Assembly (NCBI GenBank): GCA_004154925.1
Contig: QJNS01000709.1
Location: forward strand, 57,000 to 120,999
DNA from: Monosporascus cannonballus
Lineage: Eukaryota; Ascomycota; Sordariomycetes; Xylariales
Reading direction: 5' to 3'
Length of the DNA: 64,000 nucleotides
Below the pieces are notes generated by a model that saw only the letters and a program-made list of their open reading frames with translations, ran no database searches and was not told where the DNA came from. Below are positions 1 to 11,683 of this stretch, in pieces. A program made the position numbers and the translations under genes. How positions within the stretch are numbered: the first letter of the stretch is position 1; every line of letters starts with the position of its first letter.

Positions 1-1901
1 AAAGCGTACCTTCTGGATAAATTGTATAAAGAGAGTACTGGGCTGTCGCAATAAGTGACGGGTTAACGTGGGAGAACACAACCGCCTCGGTTTAGCGATT
101 GGCTGCCGCGTCGCCCAATCTCTGGCGGGCCGCCAGGAGCCCAGCCACGCCTGGCGCGTTATGGTTCGTAACACTGGTTATTCCTTCCACTCTCTCTTTG
201 CTGGTCAGCAAGCCTGTTGGGTGCGCTTTCGACGCGGCGCCGCATTCCCTCTTCCGGACACGCCAAGGCAGAATACGGGGTGACGCTCATGTCATAAAAA
301 ACAGAATGCACAACGATGTCAGGCTGGGAAGTGGGCGCATGTGCGAAGCCTATGGTGTTCGTGGAAAGATACGCGATGTGGACAAACAAGTCGAGGCCTT
401 TGGAGGGGTAACTTCACCTACTCTGGAAGTGATTCCGGAGTACCAAACAAGAAGCAGGGTCGTCGGGCATGAACATTGAGCTCCAATTGTATTGTGCTAT
501 ACTGTATCTGGGTGTGACAGACGCGGGCCGGCTTTTATGCGGCCAGCTGCACATCGCTAGGTGGCATTCAACAGACCACACAGGTTTCTAGGACGATGTG
601 AATGCTATGAGACGGGGAACGAGTACGCCGGTGGAACATCCCCCAGCAAGGATTTTCTGGGTCTGGCGAAGAATTGTGTGCGCGCCTGTCTGAGAGTTGA
701 ACGAAACCGGCAAAATCTAAGAGTCATAGCAGCGGTGAAGGGCTGGTTCTCCATCGGGACCCAATCAGCCCTGTTTGACTGGCCCAAGAATACAGAATGA
801 AACGAAAATTAATGCCTGAATGCCATGGCGCGTCGGTTTCATGACTTCTGGGAACCTGCGCAGATGAAATTTTTTCACTCATGAGATGGTTTAAGTCTAT
901 TTGCTGACGAAGGCCTCTTCTTTGGGGGGGGAGCTGTACATCTTGATCCGTATCGGAGCCAATATCCTTTGGGCCTTCTTAGAACGTCCCTTGCTTGGCG
1001 GATACCTACACTCCCAGTGCGTGAACGAGTACACTCTCGCCCACACTGGCTAGGTAAAGCTGTAAACAGCCAGTGACACCACGCGTGACCGCGGTGTCGG
1101 ACGCTATTTTTGTCATACCAGAGGGAGGCATGGCTGTTGGAATATGAAACATTGCTAGGTCATCATCCCCATATAAACAAAATGCGATTCCCGTCTCATC
1201 ATCGCATGACCCCACGCCTTGAAGGCCCCGAATTTGCCGTTTTAGACGTACTCTCAGCTAGGAGCTAGAGCTAGCAACTTAGCGGCAGAGGGTAGACCCT
1301 ACCTAGTAGGTATGTAGGCGCTGTCCACCGTGGGCAATCGAACTATAATCGCATCGCCCAACAGGGCAGTCATCTCGCCGGCCCCTAAAAATCATGCCAC
1401 GCTAAGTGTGACACCCTAATTCGCATCCTTTGGTTTCCTCGGGGATCGGAGTCGCGTTTGGTAGCTGCGCGATACGTGGCGCGGGGTGGAGTTCTCCGGG
1501 AGCAGATACCAAAGCATGTCCAGGAATGCAAGGACGTGTATCCGTTTTGATATCGCACATCGCAAATTTGGGTGCAGAAGGAGAACAATCACCGTAGCAC
1601 AACATTGCGAAGAAGCACTAAAAATCGTTCGATCGTAGCTCAAGAGGCTCCGGCTATTTTGGAAACAGGTGATGCACTAGGTAGTCCGGGAGCTTCTCGG
1701 ATTCATCTTATGTCATAGTAGGAGCCAGGGCGCATAGCGGAGTTCCGACTGCAAAACACGACGCGACTGGCATTCCGGGGGTGAGAGCGTTTACCATGTG
1801 TATCTCCCTAGGCCCGGCCACCGGTAGTAGCACCTGAGCTGGCTAACCGGAGATCTCCATTATCGTCGGATCGCGACTCTCTTGCTGAGTCTTGGAGAGC
1901 A
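1..1901. other. Intergenic stretch, no gene recognised
   Basis: All six frames hold only short open stretches without recognisable protein character. A TACCTAGGTA-like motif variant lies near 1299-1319. Nothing else can be supported. Confidence 0.6.
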
Positions 1902-3622
1902 TCACTGGAAGTCCCATAGCCGGGTAAGGAGGCTGTCCTCGGTCCCCGAGGCAGGGTCATGAGGCGAGAAGATTCTCTTGGGGATCAAGAACTCTACAAC
2001 CGGTGCCTTCTTGATTTGCTTCGAAATTTCTGCATCGAGAAGCTAGATTTGCCGGTTAGTGACCCCTTGTTTTCCTGCTAGACATATTGGGTCATTTCAC
2101 TTACACTACTGTACGAGTGATCCAAAAAGTCCTCGACGTTGTATGATTGCTTTGTGAATTGCTCCGAGACGATTTTCGCAATGGTTGCAACATTCGGGTG
2201 GTAATGTGACTGTAGTTGGACAACTTCCCATAGGCAGCTGTCGATGGCCCGTGTCTCCATGGGATCTTCTTCGTCGGGAATAAAGGGATCAGTCAGCCCT
2301 TGGGCTTCAATGGATGCCTTCCCTTCGGTACTTCCGAGCTCACGGTGCATCATAAAAGTGCAGAGCGGGTGCTTTTTGAACAGGTTATATATCCAAGGTA
2401 TGACGGCAACAATAGCCGCAGGGGGCGCATTGAGACAAAGCCTCGTTATCCTCTTGATGAAACTCGCGACCAAGACGGCCGGGAGATGAGTAGATGAGAG
2501 GAATGTGTCCAACAATCTCAGAAACCGGGACCTATGTTTCGAATGTAGGATGTCGACATCTAGTAAGGAATACAATTTGCGGTAGAATAAGGGGTAGTCC
2601 AGATTTCTTTCCTGTATGAGATAGAAGACACCAGAGAGAGCAAGCAGCGAAGTCGCGCCGCCTGAGTTATACGAGTCGGTCAGAAAGTCCATCAACAGTT
2701 CCGGTCTGGCGAACCACGGAGCTATGGATCTTGTCATGACTTCAAGGACTTTCTTCCTCCGATCTCCATCGGGGCCGAGGCTTAACAAAGCTAACCATGC
2801 TTCCTGAGCTTGCTTCTTCTGCTGGCTGAGCGACGTTACTGGATGTCCTTTCTTGGTAGGGGTGTCAGCGTAAAAGTCTCTGAGGTCTTCCTTAGAATCA
2901 AGCACGTCCTCAAAGAACGACAACACATCGAACGCGTTGTCGAACAGCTCTCCACCCCCCGAAGCTGAAGATCCCTCGGCGAGTATATCCTTCAGCGCGC
3001 CGAAGGAGTAGAAACGCACATCAGCATACTCGCCCAGGAACTTCTCACAGAATTCCTGCCGAACATCCCCTGGGCTTTGTCTAACAATAGCACCTACGAT
3101 GTCTTTCAGAAAGGCCTTAGGGAAATTGTATTCGCCCTTTTCGCTCAGATACTGACTCTCGGCCTTGAGGATGCGCATGGCTAGAGTTAACGCAGTTGAG
3201 GCTGTGAGCTCTTCGGCGAGAGCGCGAATGAGTAGCTTCTTGTAGTCTCCTATCCTTCCCTTGAGCCACTGTATCACCACGATCTCTTTCTGCGACTGGC
3301 CGCTCCTCCTAGTCATGCTTCCCGATGCCAGCAGGCGTAGAAACACCCTGCATAGAGAGACCAAGGCGACCAGGGCTAACTCTGTATCGTGATCCTTCCG
3401 CGCTATGTCGAGGAGTACTGCGATATTGTTGTAGTTCTTTTTGGACTCGAGGATCTCATTTTCAAGCAGTAGAACCTTAGCTTGGGGGTTGCTGTCGCCA
3501 TCGCCATCGCCATCGTCGCTGCCGCTGCTGACGCTATCTGCAGCCTTAGATCGTTTATTGGCCTGTTCGGAAGTTTTATCTCGTTTCCTTTTCAAAGGCT
3601 CGTTCTTCACCGTGGCCGGCAT
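1902..3622 (-). CDS. NOC4: Nucleolar complex protein 4 (Noc4/Utp19), CBF/Mak21 family
   Basis: Nucleolar protein that in yeast pairs with Nop14 and is needed for small-subunit (40S) ribosome assembly and export. Two exons: 2105-3622 and 1902-2042, joined over a 62-nt intron (2043-2104) with a GTAAGT donor, a CTAAC branch point and a CTAG acceptor. Reading through the donor gives an eight-residue false tail, whereas splicing adds 46 residues ending LTRLWDFQ. The product is 552 aa, the same length as the yeast protein as I recall it. The N-terminus is basic and acidic (nuclear-localisation-like KRKR and a Gly-Asp-rich run). The rest is helical-repeat sequence with the CBF/Mak21-type block around residues 330-460 (IPWIYNLFKKHPLC). 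It is divergent from ATP4, starts 457 bp apart. The start at 3622 is the first ATG and begins MPATVKN. Identity is from family resemblance, and it is a strong call. Confidence 0.9.
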
Positions 3623-4079
3623 CCTTCCCTATAACACACTTCTAAGAGCGGCTTGGCTAGGCTTAATGTACTCGCAATACACGGCGAATAGAATTTAACA
3701 GGGTTGGGGGGGAGAAAAAAAGAAAACTCTGTAGATACCTAGGTAGGTAGAGTCAAGAACTTCTTTACCAACCAAAACTGAAGAAATAATGGATGAGAGC
3801 TGCTCTGCTTCTTCTCCAAGGCTACCGATACGTATGATTAAGAAAATATGTATTCGCATGCACGCACGATAAAGATTTATCCCAGAATAGCGCTAGATAT
3901 TTAGCTACTGGAGACTCTCCACTTTACATGATCGGTCAGGGCCAATTACCCGACAATCTACCGGCCGGATCTTGAAGCTTTGGCTGAGCCGAATTAAAAC
4001 CTCAATCTTCAATCCTGGGATCATCAGCAACGTTAACTGGCCCCCCAGAACCCGTCCATCCGCTCATCATCATCTCACA
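3623..4079. promoter_or_regulatory. Divergent intergenic promoter region between NOC4 and ATP4
   Basis: 457 bp separate the two start codons, so both promoters must lie here or overlap. The stretch contains a TACCTAGGTA-type palindrome with an adjoining GTAG repeat (about 3731-3750), an A-rich run near 3715 and pyrimidine-rich DNA just before the ATP4 ATG. No defined transcription-factor site is claimed. Confidence 0.5.
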
Positions 4080-5018
4080 ATGGCCTCCCGCTTGGCAAGA
4101 ACCGCCTTCGGTATGTATTCTAGCTTATACTGCTAGTTTGTACTGCTAGCTTGTACTGCTAGCTTCTACCGCATCAATTGGATGATGTAAAGCTCACACT
4201 CTGGCAGGGGCTGCCCGTCTCCGCCCCTCCGTTGTCTCGCGAACCCTCCCACCCTTGACTTCCCTGACTGCGACTCGGCCCGCGTCTAACTTGCCGGAGG
4301 ACCCCAAGACTAAGGCGCAATCTATCATCGATGCGCTACCCGGTAGCTCACTTGTCTCTAAGACCGCCATTCTATCTTCCGCTGCCGGTCTGTCCATCTA
4401 CGCCATCAGCAACGAGTACTATGTCGTCAACGAAGAAACCGTCGTCGCTTTCTGCCTGTTGAGTATCTGGGGCGCACTGATCAAGTACGGTGGCCCTATG
4501 TACAAGGAGTGGGCTCAGGCGCAGAACGAGAAGATCAAGAGCATCTTGAACTCCGCGCGCGCCGACCACACTCAGGCTGTTAAGGACAGGATCGAGAACG
4601 TTCAGCAGATGGGCGGCGTCGTCGACATCACCAAGGCCCTCTTCGCCGTCTCCAAGGTACATTAGCCTTACACGGATCATGCGCTTCCCCCGGTACAAGG
4701 ATACTGATGCGTGAAACAGGAAACTGCCGAGCTTGAGGCTAAGGCATATGAGCTTGAGCAGACCACTGCTTTGGCTGCTGAGGCCAAGACTGTGTTGGAT
4801 TCGTGGGTGCGTTACGAGAGCCAGGTGAAGCAGAGGCAGCAGAAGGAGCTGGCCGAGGCTGTTATTGCCAAAGTGAAGAAGGAGCTCGAGAGCCCCAAGG
4901 CGCTTCAGCAGATCCTTCAACAGAGCATTGCTGACGTCGAGAGTGAGTATATCCTTGAATTATAATGCACCCACAGGCTAACGTCCCTGTAGGGATCGTC
5001 TCGTCGAAGGCTCAATAG
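4080..5018 (+). CDS. ATP4: Mitochondrial F1Fo ATP synthase subunit 4 (subunit b)
   Basis: Peripheral-stalk subunit b of the F1Fo ATP synthase, in the inner mitochondrial membrane. Four exons: 4080-4110, 4208-4656, 4720-4942 and 4993-5018, with introns of 97, 63 and 50 nt showing GT donors and CAG/TAG acceptors. The joined product is 242 aa, typical of fungal Atp4. It begins with an Arg- and Ser-rich presequence (MASRLARTAFG). Two hydrophobic segments follow, around residues 63-77 and 86-106 (VVAFCLLSIWGALIKYGG). A long charged helical stalk then runs to the end, IVSSKAQ. The 31-nt first exon is supported by phase and by the presequence. Intron 1 contains a 13-bp tandem repeat. It is divergent from NOC4. 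Identity is strong. Confidence 0.92.
4121..4172 (+). repeat. 13-bp tandem repeat, four copies, inside ATP4 intron 1
   Basis: Four consecutive 13-mers (4121-4133, 4134-4146, 4147-4159, 4160-4172) match the unit TAGCTTGTACTGC with up to two substitutions each. The array makes up over half of the 97-nt intron. Confidence 0.85.
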
Positions 5019-6604
5019 ACCATGATACACCATCAGGAGCGAAAGATTACTTGCAGATAAATATCTCCCTTTGTACTCCCAACCGTGTTTGTAAACACCA
5101 TGTGCATTAGTAAAGAGAGAACTTTCAAACAAACGCCATTCGAGTGCCGTGGTGCGTGTTATCCATTGGAGACAGCCCGATGAATAGGCCCCACTTTATT
5201 GGATGAGACGTTCATAGGCAGTTGGCTATCCCTTGATTTTAAGGAGTTCGCGAAGAGGATTCGGTCCGCGGGTCGGATAAAATATAAACGATGATTACAT
5301 TGGTACAGTCATCCATCGTGAGTATTCTAACAGTGAACCGAGGCATTGCGAGTCCGTCGACATCAGGGCATAGTCCGTCGCGAAAGAAGTCCCAAAGGGG
5401 AGCTGTGTAACGGGCATAGCCCATCTGCGATAACGCGACAATACATATGCCAGAGGCTCACAACGTACCACAATTTTACGGGGCAATGCGGTCGAACGCG
5501 GGCTGGATACGGTTTTATGAGATATACCGACAGCTTCAACTCAAAGGTTCTTTCTTTTCCACGGCCGCCGTCGATCGAGCAGAGCTAGCTCACGATTGCA
5601 TAGTACTATGTTGGAATTGACCTACACTATCCTTTGCGGTCAAAATGGACGACAATCTTCACAGCTCCCTTCGCCAGGGATATTGCTTGCCAGCCACCTT
5701 GGCCCCCCTCCTCGGCACCGTGGCTCTGTCCCCAAGCTCAAGTGGTAAGTTAAAATTCGGCGCTAGGAGTACACGGTCGTACGAAAGAACCTTCTCAGGC
5801 CCGAGGGTCCTATCCTTTAGCAAGGGGGCGGCGACTCTCCTTCCCGCTTTTGATGTGGCATTAGTATTATCATCCGTTACTGGTGGTGGGCTGTTGTTGG
5901 ACCTGGCCTAGGAGTCCGGGACTCCATAGCCCTGAGGTTATATAAATAGGTATAATCCTAAATGAAGAGCACACAGAAGAGGCGCCTGCAGCCGGTGTCC
6001 CCGTCCTGGGCACCGTCCATACACGCTGAAATGCGACAGCTGAGAGGTCGAAAGATGTTCAACTCGCGAGCCCCTGAGTGGGCTCCGCCCATTATTGGAA
6101 CGTTGAGAGTGCCTTAGTTGTGAGCACATGAGGGAGTCAATCTGAAGCTGACTCGGACAAGCGGATAAACACGGGGCGGTGAGAATCCCCTTGCTAGAAG
6201 AAGGTAGACTAGTTTCCTCGCTGCTATTCCCGACTCAGCTCCCCTAACTACCTAGTATTCCTGGTCTCCCCGAACCTCGACAGGTGCCTTGAGTAAGGTC
6301 CATCGAACCAGCAAACGCGAGGGATAATATCCAAATTCTGGGATCCGCGGCGCGAAGATTGCTGAATGAAACCACCAACCCGACACCACACATTGGGCTT
6401 CTGTTAAATCAGATACTGCAATGTATAGGAATAGGTATCCACATCGCACAGCGGTCGATGCTAGGGAGGGGGGCATCACGGCATTAGGATGCGGACACAT
6501 CCCGAGTCGGAAGACAGACTTTAAAAACGGGTTCTCCACTCCGGAGGAACTGTGTTTAGCCAACCTTTACTAACGCGAAGGGCGACCATATATATATATA
6601 TATA

Positions 6605-6637
<33 letters not shown>

Positions 6638-7138
6638 GCATGTGTTGGGGGGAGGATGCAGACGTTGTTTATAATAATTAGGCACAGAAGGGGATACTAG
6701 CATGGTCACAAGCATTGCAAGCGCAGGGAGGGTCACACGGTAGGCAGTTGACAAGGGGGGTTAACTTGTGAATCGAAACGTTTTGATTGTTGTTCATCGT
6801 CAGATCTAGAATACGCAAGCTCTATCATCACCATCATCTCGTTCCTCACCATTCAACCCAGAGGCTAATTAGAATTCCGTCCCCCAAGTCATCTCATCTT
6901 TCATTTCCGTGCCATCATTCCTGGTATTCATCAATCCTGTTCCCATTTCTGCTCGTCGGCGTCGTCCCGGGCGTCAAAATCAACTAAAGCCACACCGCCT
7001 CAAACGCCATCTTCGTGCCATTGCAATGTGTGTTATGTATATCGGGGGTGCTTATGAACATTATATCGTAGGGGGGTTCTCATAGTACGACTTCAGAAGG
7101 TCGATCGTATTATACAACTGGTGGTAGAATGCGTCCTT
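5019..7138. other. Intergenic stretch with a simple-sequence repeat
   Basis: No coding region recognised; the open stretches are short and lack protein character. It holds the AT/GT microsatellite listed separately and the presumed 3' untranslated regions of ATP4 and of the Cys-rich protein gene. Confidence 0.55.
6588..6645. repeat. AT/GTGTAT microsatellite
   Basis: About nine AT dinucleotides followed by several GTGTAT-type units, ending in a short G-run near 6647. Confidence 0.9.
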
Positions 7139-8341
7139 TCAAATCCTCGAGGACCGCGAGGGTCGGGACGCTCGGGTTGCCCTGGAATGTCTAGATCGTC
7201 GAGTATCTCGCGTCCTCCTGTCCGAGCTAAGGCTACCTGTAAAGAAATATGGTCAGTATCAAGCCCATCGGAGTCTATCGATGGGGATAAACTCACTAGG
7301 GCTGCTCGCAGTATAGGAGTCAGTGTAGTACGAACTACTCCAGTCGCTCCGTGGCGGCTTGTGGCCGTGTGCCTTGTGTCTTTCATCCCTCCTCAGCCCG
7401 AGAAGTACCGCCAAGGCACCAGCGCCCGCGGCGACCCAACCGAGACCGCTGCCGGATTTCTTCTCCTTCCTTGCTCCGGCCCCCGAAGGACGGCCGCCGC
7501 CGCCGCCGCCGCCAAACCATGTTCGATGCTGTGATTGTCCGCGGCCGTGCCGCGAGTAGCGCTCCTCAATGACCTCGATGTGCTCCTTGTTCCTCTTCTT
7601 CTTGCCGCCACCGAGGATGGCGACGAAGGCGTCCCAAAGCCCCTTGACAATGCAGCAGAAGCAGCAAAATAGCAAGAGAGCTATGCCAGCGATAGTACCG
7701 ATCACGATACCGGCAATAGCACCCGGGGCTAGTCCGCCGTCGGTAGACTCGACGGGCGTTGCCTCGGGTGATTCGGTTGATGTTTCGGTTGCTTCGCCGG
7801 CCTCGCCTGTTGTTGACGTTGCAAATATGGTGCTGCCGCTCGTAACTCTGTAGGGGGCCGAGAACTGAGTGGTGATGACGCCAATTGTTGTCCATTCGGT
7901 CCAAGATGCTCCGTTGGCCATGCATTGTCCCTCCACGTCATCGGCGCAGTACTGCCAGCTTGCGCAGCAGATAGGACCACAGGCAATCTGGCCGGATCCC
8001 GGGGGCGGCACACAAGGTCCCCCAGAGGCACCGGGTCCCCTAGTCACTGCTGGAAGGTGGGAGCTCATAGTGCTGGTATATGTTCTCGTCTCAGTCCAAG
8101 TCGTGGTGGAGAACTCCCATCCGCCAGCGCCAGCGCAACCGGCTATGCCGGCCGAAGTATAGCATTGCTCGCCCTCGGCACAGCAGTACTGATTATCTGC
8201 GCCGCAGTAGGAAGCGCAATTCCGAGGCTTGATGAAGCCATAGCCGGCATCTTGATGGTCATCGCGCGGGTAGGGGTGTGCGAGGGAGACAGATGCGAAG
8301 AGAAGGGCGCAGAAGGTTGATGGGGTTCCGACAAGTCGCAT
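7139..8341 (-). CDS. Secreted/single-pass membrane protein with two six-Cys modules
   Basis: Function unknown. Two exons, 7297-8341 and 7139-7236, with a 60-nt intron (GTGAGT donor, CAG acceptor). The product is 380 aa from the ATG at 8341; an in-frame ATG at 8362 would add seven residues ahead of the signal peptide and is less likely. Visible features in order: a signal peptide (about 1-22); a Cys module (C42, C46, C53, C54, C60, C69); a second module (C110, C121, C125, C126, C132, C140), both with a CC-x5-C core; a Thr/Ser/Glu-rich stalk (about 170-205); a transmembrane segment (about 206-232, with a CCFCC cluster); a basic stretch (KKKR); a poly-Gly run (277-283); a weaker hydrophobic patch (302-315); and an Arg/Ser-rich tail formed by exon 2. 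The layout suggests a type I plasma-membrane or wall-facing protein, which is inference. The C-terminal exon is the least certain part. Confidence 0.75.
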
Positions 8342-11300
8342 CTTGTCCGATGCTTTTGACAAAGGGACTCGACTCGAGGCTTAGGTCCCGGACGGGATGG
8401 CAATGAGACAACCGTCAAGTAGCTCAGTAGCTTCCAATAAGGGGGGAAGCTTGAGACAATGCCCACACCCGCAACGCAACGACCCTTTCACCTCACCTCA
8501 GTCATTCGCAATCTTTGGATGTTGTGAGGAATGCGATACTATTCTGAGGTGGAGTGGCTGGGTGTTCTGAAGAGTGGGTACTAAAAAGGCTTCCTTATCA
8601 CCTCTAACAATCGTCTCAGGAGTAATCGTCGCGACGAAGTTAGTATCGTGGTGAATGGAGACCACTCGATGCCAAAAGGTGTAGAAAGACCTGTCAACGA
8701 TGGAGAGCCAGGAAAGGAGGAAGAGCGGAAAAGTAGAAAGGGTTGGAAGCTTCTTCTTCCCGTCTTGGTTTCTTCGAATCTTGAAGGGCGTGTACTGGCA
8801 AGTCTTCTTCCTTCCATTGGTGGGTTGTGTGATACCCAACCTCTTCGATTTACAAGACCGTGAGTGACAGTGACATGCAATGCCACCTCAAATTGGCGGG
8901 GTCGATGTGTACCGCCTAGGGTCTTGGCTGAGAGGTACGCAGAATTGCGGGTGGTTGGTTGGTTGGGTTGAGTTAATTGGTTGCAGGGAACACAGGACAC
9001 TTCAGTAAAACCAGCCTGGCTAAGCTGAGGTAGCTATCAAAACTGTCAGCTTCCCAAAGCTATTTTCACTCTCCCCTTCGTAAGAGCTTTATCGTCATGA
9101 ATGCTTCTCTCTATTCCAATTGAGCTTATTGTCTACGGACATGCGGTGGTGAGTTGGCAGATAGCAGCCCCCATGGTCATTTTTAGCTGATGCGGGAGTG
9201 GCCTGTTTTTATTTCCCTGTCCCCTGTAGATATGTTGTAGTGGGTGACGATCGATTACGCCGGGCAAGGATCCGCCATCTCTGTGGATCTTAAGGTATCG
9301 TATTCCACCGCACCTTCACTGCACCTTTCACAATCCCATACGTAATCAGTCAGTCCGTACCTACATATCTACTAGAGGGCCCCAGGCGTCAGTGCTGAGT
9401 AAATATTGGTGTTGCCGACGCCTTGTGGCCACTAAGAAGATAGGCACATGAGTAGCTAATGCACAGCTGCGGAATCTACTGTACCGACGACGTTCCTAAG
9501 ATTCGGAAACCTGCCCGTTTGCTCTGAATGGCCGGCACAAGCAGGTCTAGCAACAGTTTGCGGGTCATCACCTTTGACAAAGACGCCTCCTGTCCGAGCT
9601 CGATTTTCTAGAATTCCCGGTGCCCATTGATTCGACGGATCCCCGTCGTGTACGAAATGTATTATCTCCATTCGCTCACCTCGGAATGGTCTTGCATCGA
9701 TGTTATCTGCCATACACCCACCATTAGACAGCCAGCCCATTGGCTGTTATGTGTGCCCAACAATATTGGGGTTTTACTACCTAGTGTTCTTTCCTATTAA
9801 GTCTTATTATCTGCATCTGCTGCTTCATATTTCTTTTTTGAATGCGTCTATATTCAGGAGCGGACCTTTGAAATTGGGCACAATGGTCTTGCGCTGGCAA
9901 TGTGCCATATAAGTTGCGCCTTGCTTTACAGATGGCCAGTTTAGATTTTCGGACACCCTAATGAGAGATAGCCTGTGAGCAATCGGTAGTCGAGCTCTTA
10001 CAAAACATGGACGTCTTTCAACTAGTCCAACCCTATGTCCTCCAGGACCCCGACGAAGACTTTGCTTGAAATCATGGAGAACATCTACCGCCTTTGATCA
10101 TTTCGATCTCGCCTTCGCCTGCTGGAGCGACGGGAGAAAGACCGGCCAACGAGCAGAATTCTTCGGCTTGAAGAGTAAGAAGGCCACAGAGACTGATGGT
10201 TGAAACCGAGTACCGGGTTCGATTACCCAGCATCTTGTGGTATACTCGCTGCATTATGAATAAACCCAAATTGGAGTAACCGTCTACAACAGGCAGTATG
10301 CGGTGGTAAAAGCATATTGCTAGCTGATAGCCTTGCCTGACGCCCACCCCCGGAAGTCACGAGGTGCCTTCTATGGTCCCCACGGTTTCACCTCCCGTCT
10401 ACCGTGAAGCAAGCCATTCGGTTTGGATCACATCGGCTAGAAGTGGTGAAGCTATTATGGGATGGCGCCTACTGCTCTGGTAGGATGGTCTTTCAAGTGA
10501 ATCCGTGTTACGCTCAAAATCACCTCCGAATTACTTACCTGGGAGGGCCCACCGATATGGCTCACAGAGGCCACTCAAGCTTAGAAGGCATCTTAGCTAT
10601 TTGTCGCCTGACTACCCAATATCATCTGAAGACATACGAAGAAATGAGTAGATCTCTATAGAGGCGATTCGTAGTTGAATGACATCGACTTCTAAAGTAT
10701 AGCTAGGGAGACGCCACTGGTCAGGACGAAAGCCACCATTTTAAGGGAAGTAATACTGTTGTTAATGTCGAGAGACTCTGCCCCCTTTTCTTCGGGGTAT
10801 ACACTGGGCCCTACTCACGCCCGTATATTGAATCTCCCGCAAAATGCAATAGCCAGACTACCCATTTTCTTCGTCTAAGCTTGAAGCTTGGGGACGATGT
10901 TGAGTCGAGCACCACCTCATGATCCTCAATCAACAGACGCATAATTTAATGTTCATTGCAGTGAGGCAACTGAAGCCCTCGTTCGCTGATAACAATTCAT
11001 CATCAGTGAAAGAGATCCAAGCGAACATACGAGTTGGTTGGCCTCTCGGTAAAAAAGTGATGCTTTGCCATCGAAAAGATACAGTTACAAAAGGCTACTG
11101 TTAAAGCTAATGGCGCAAAGGTTCAAATTGGCAGTCTCTGATATATGGAGTTGTGTCATTACACGATAACATACCTACCCACATGGAGTTAATGTTAAAT
11201 ACTTTGTAGTTGCTTGGGATGGCTCAGTCTCACAGATCATGGGGTAAAGCTGGTCCCACTATAATACCCATTACGTTAGTACAAGGCTAGAGCACTAAAA

Positions 11301-11683
11301 ATCTAACTGGCCAGGCCCTTGCCTTCGCTGGGCCTGCCCGTTCACCCCCCTACCTAGCAACTTACCAAGGCATGGTTACCTCATCTCGCTTCAAGAGATA
11401 GCGCTACGTCGCATCACCACTACCTGGAAGAAAGGCTGGAAAGCTCCCGGTAAACTTCCCGAGCATCGCCGAGAGCACAGCCATACCATCGACTAAGTTA
11501 GGTGCATGTAGGTATCCTACTTACAACCATCTTACCCCTGCGACAGTGCACCGCTTGGCTCGACTTTAGTAACACCAATAAAGAGACATCGAGGCTTTCG
11601 ATTCGGGATACCGACCATTCGAGCGTGGATTACGTATCAGGTAGACCGGCGGCATCTCCTCTCTGCGCCCACTCCTCTCCACC
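8342..11683. other. Intergenic stretch, no gene recognised
   Basis: The first ~600 bp upstream of 8341 are the presumed promoter and 5' leader of the Cys-rich gene. The rest has short open frames only. A loose B-box-like stretch near 10206 does not fold into a tRNA. Motif variants of the TACCTA type occur near 9357, 11173 and 11348. Confidence 0.5.

Noticed and set aside
2078..2104. Unspliced C-terminus of NOC4 ending at 2078
   Set aside because: A GTAAGT donor at 2104 and a CTAG acceptor give a longer, family-like C-terminus.
7351..7650. Arg/Pro-rich frames opposite the Cys-rich membrane protein gene
   Set aside because: They are antisense shadows of the Gly- and basic-rich cytosolic region.
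10195..10230. B-box-like GGTTCGATT sequence suggesting a tRNA
   Set aside because: No matching acceptor stem, D-arm or anticodon arm could be drawn around it.
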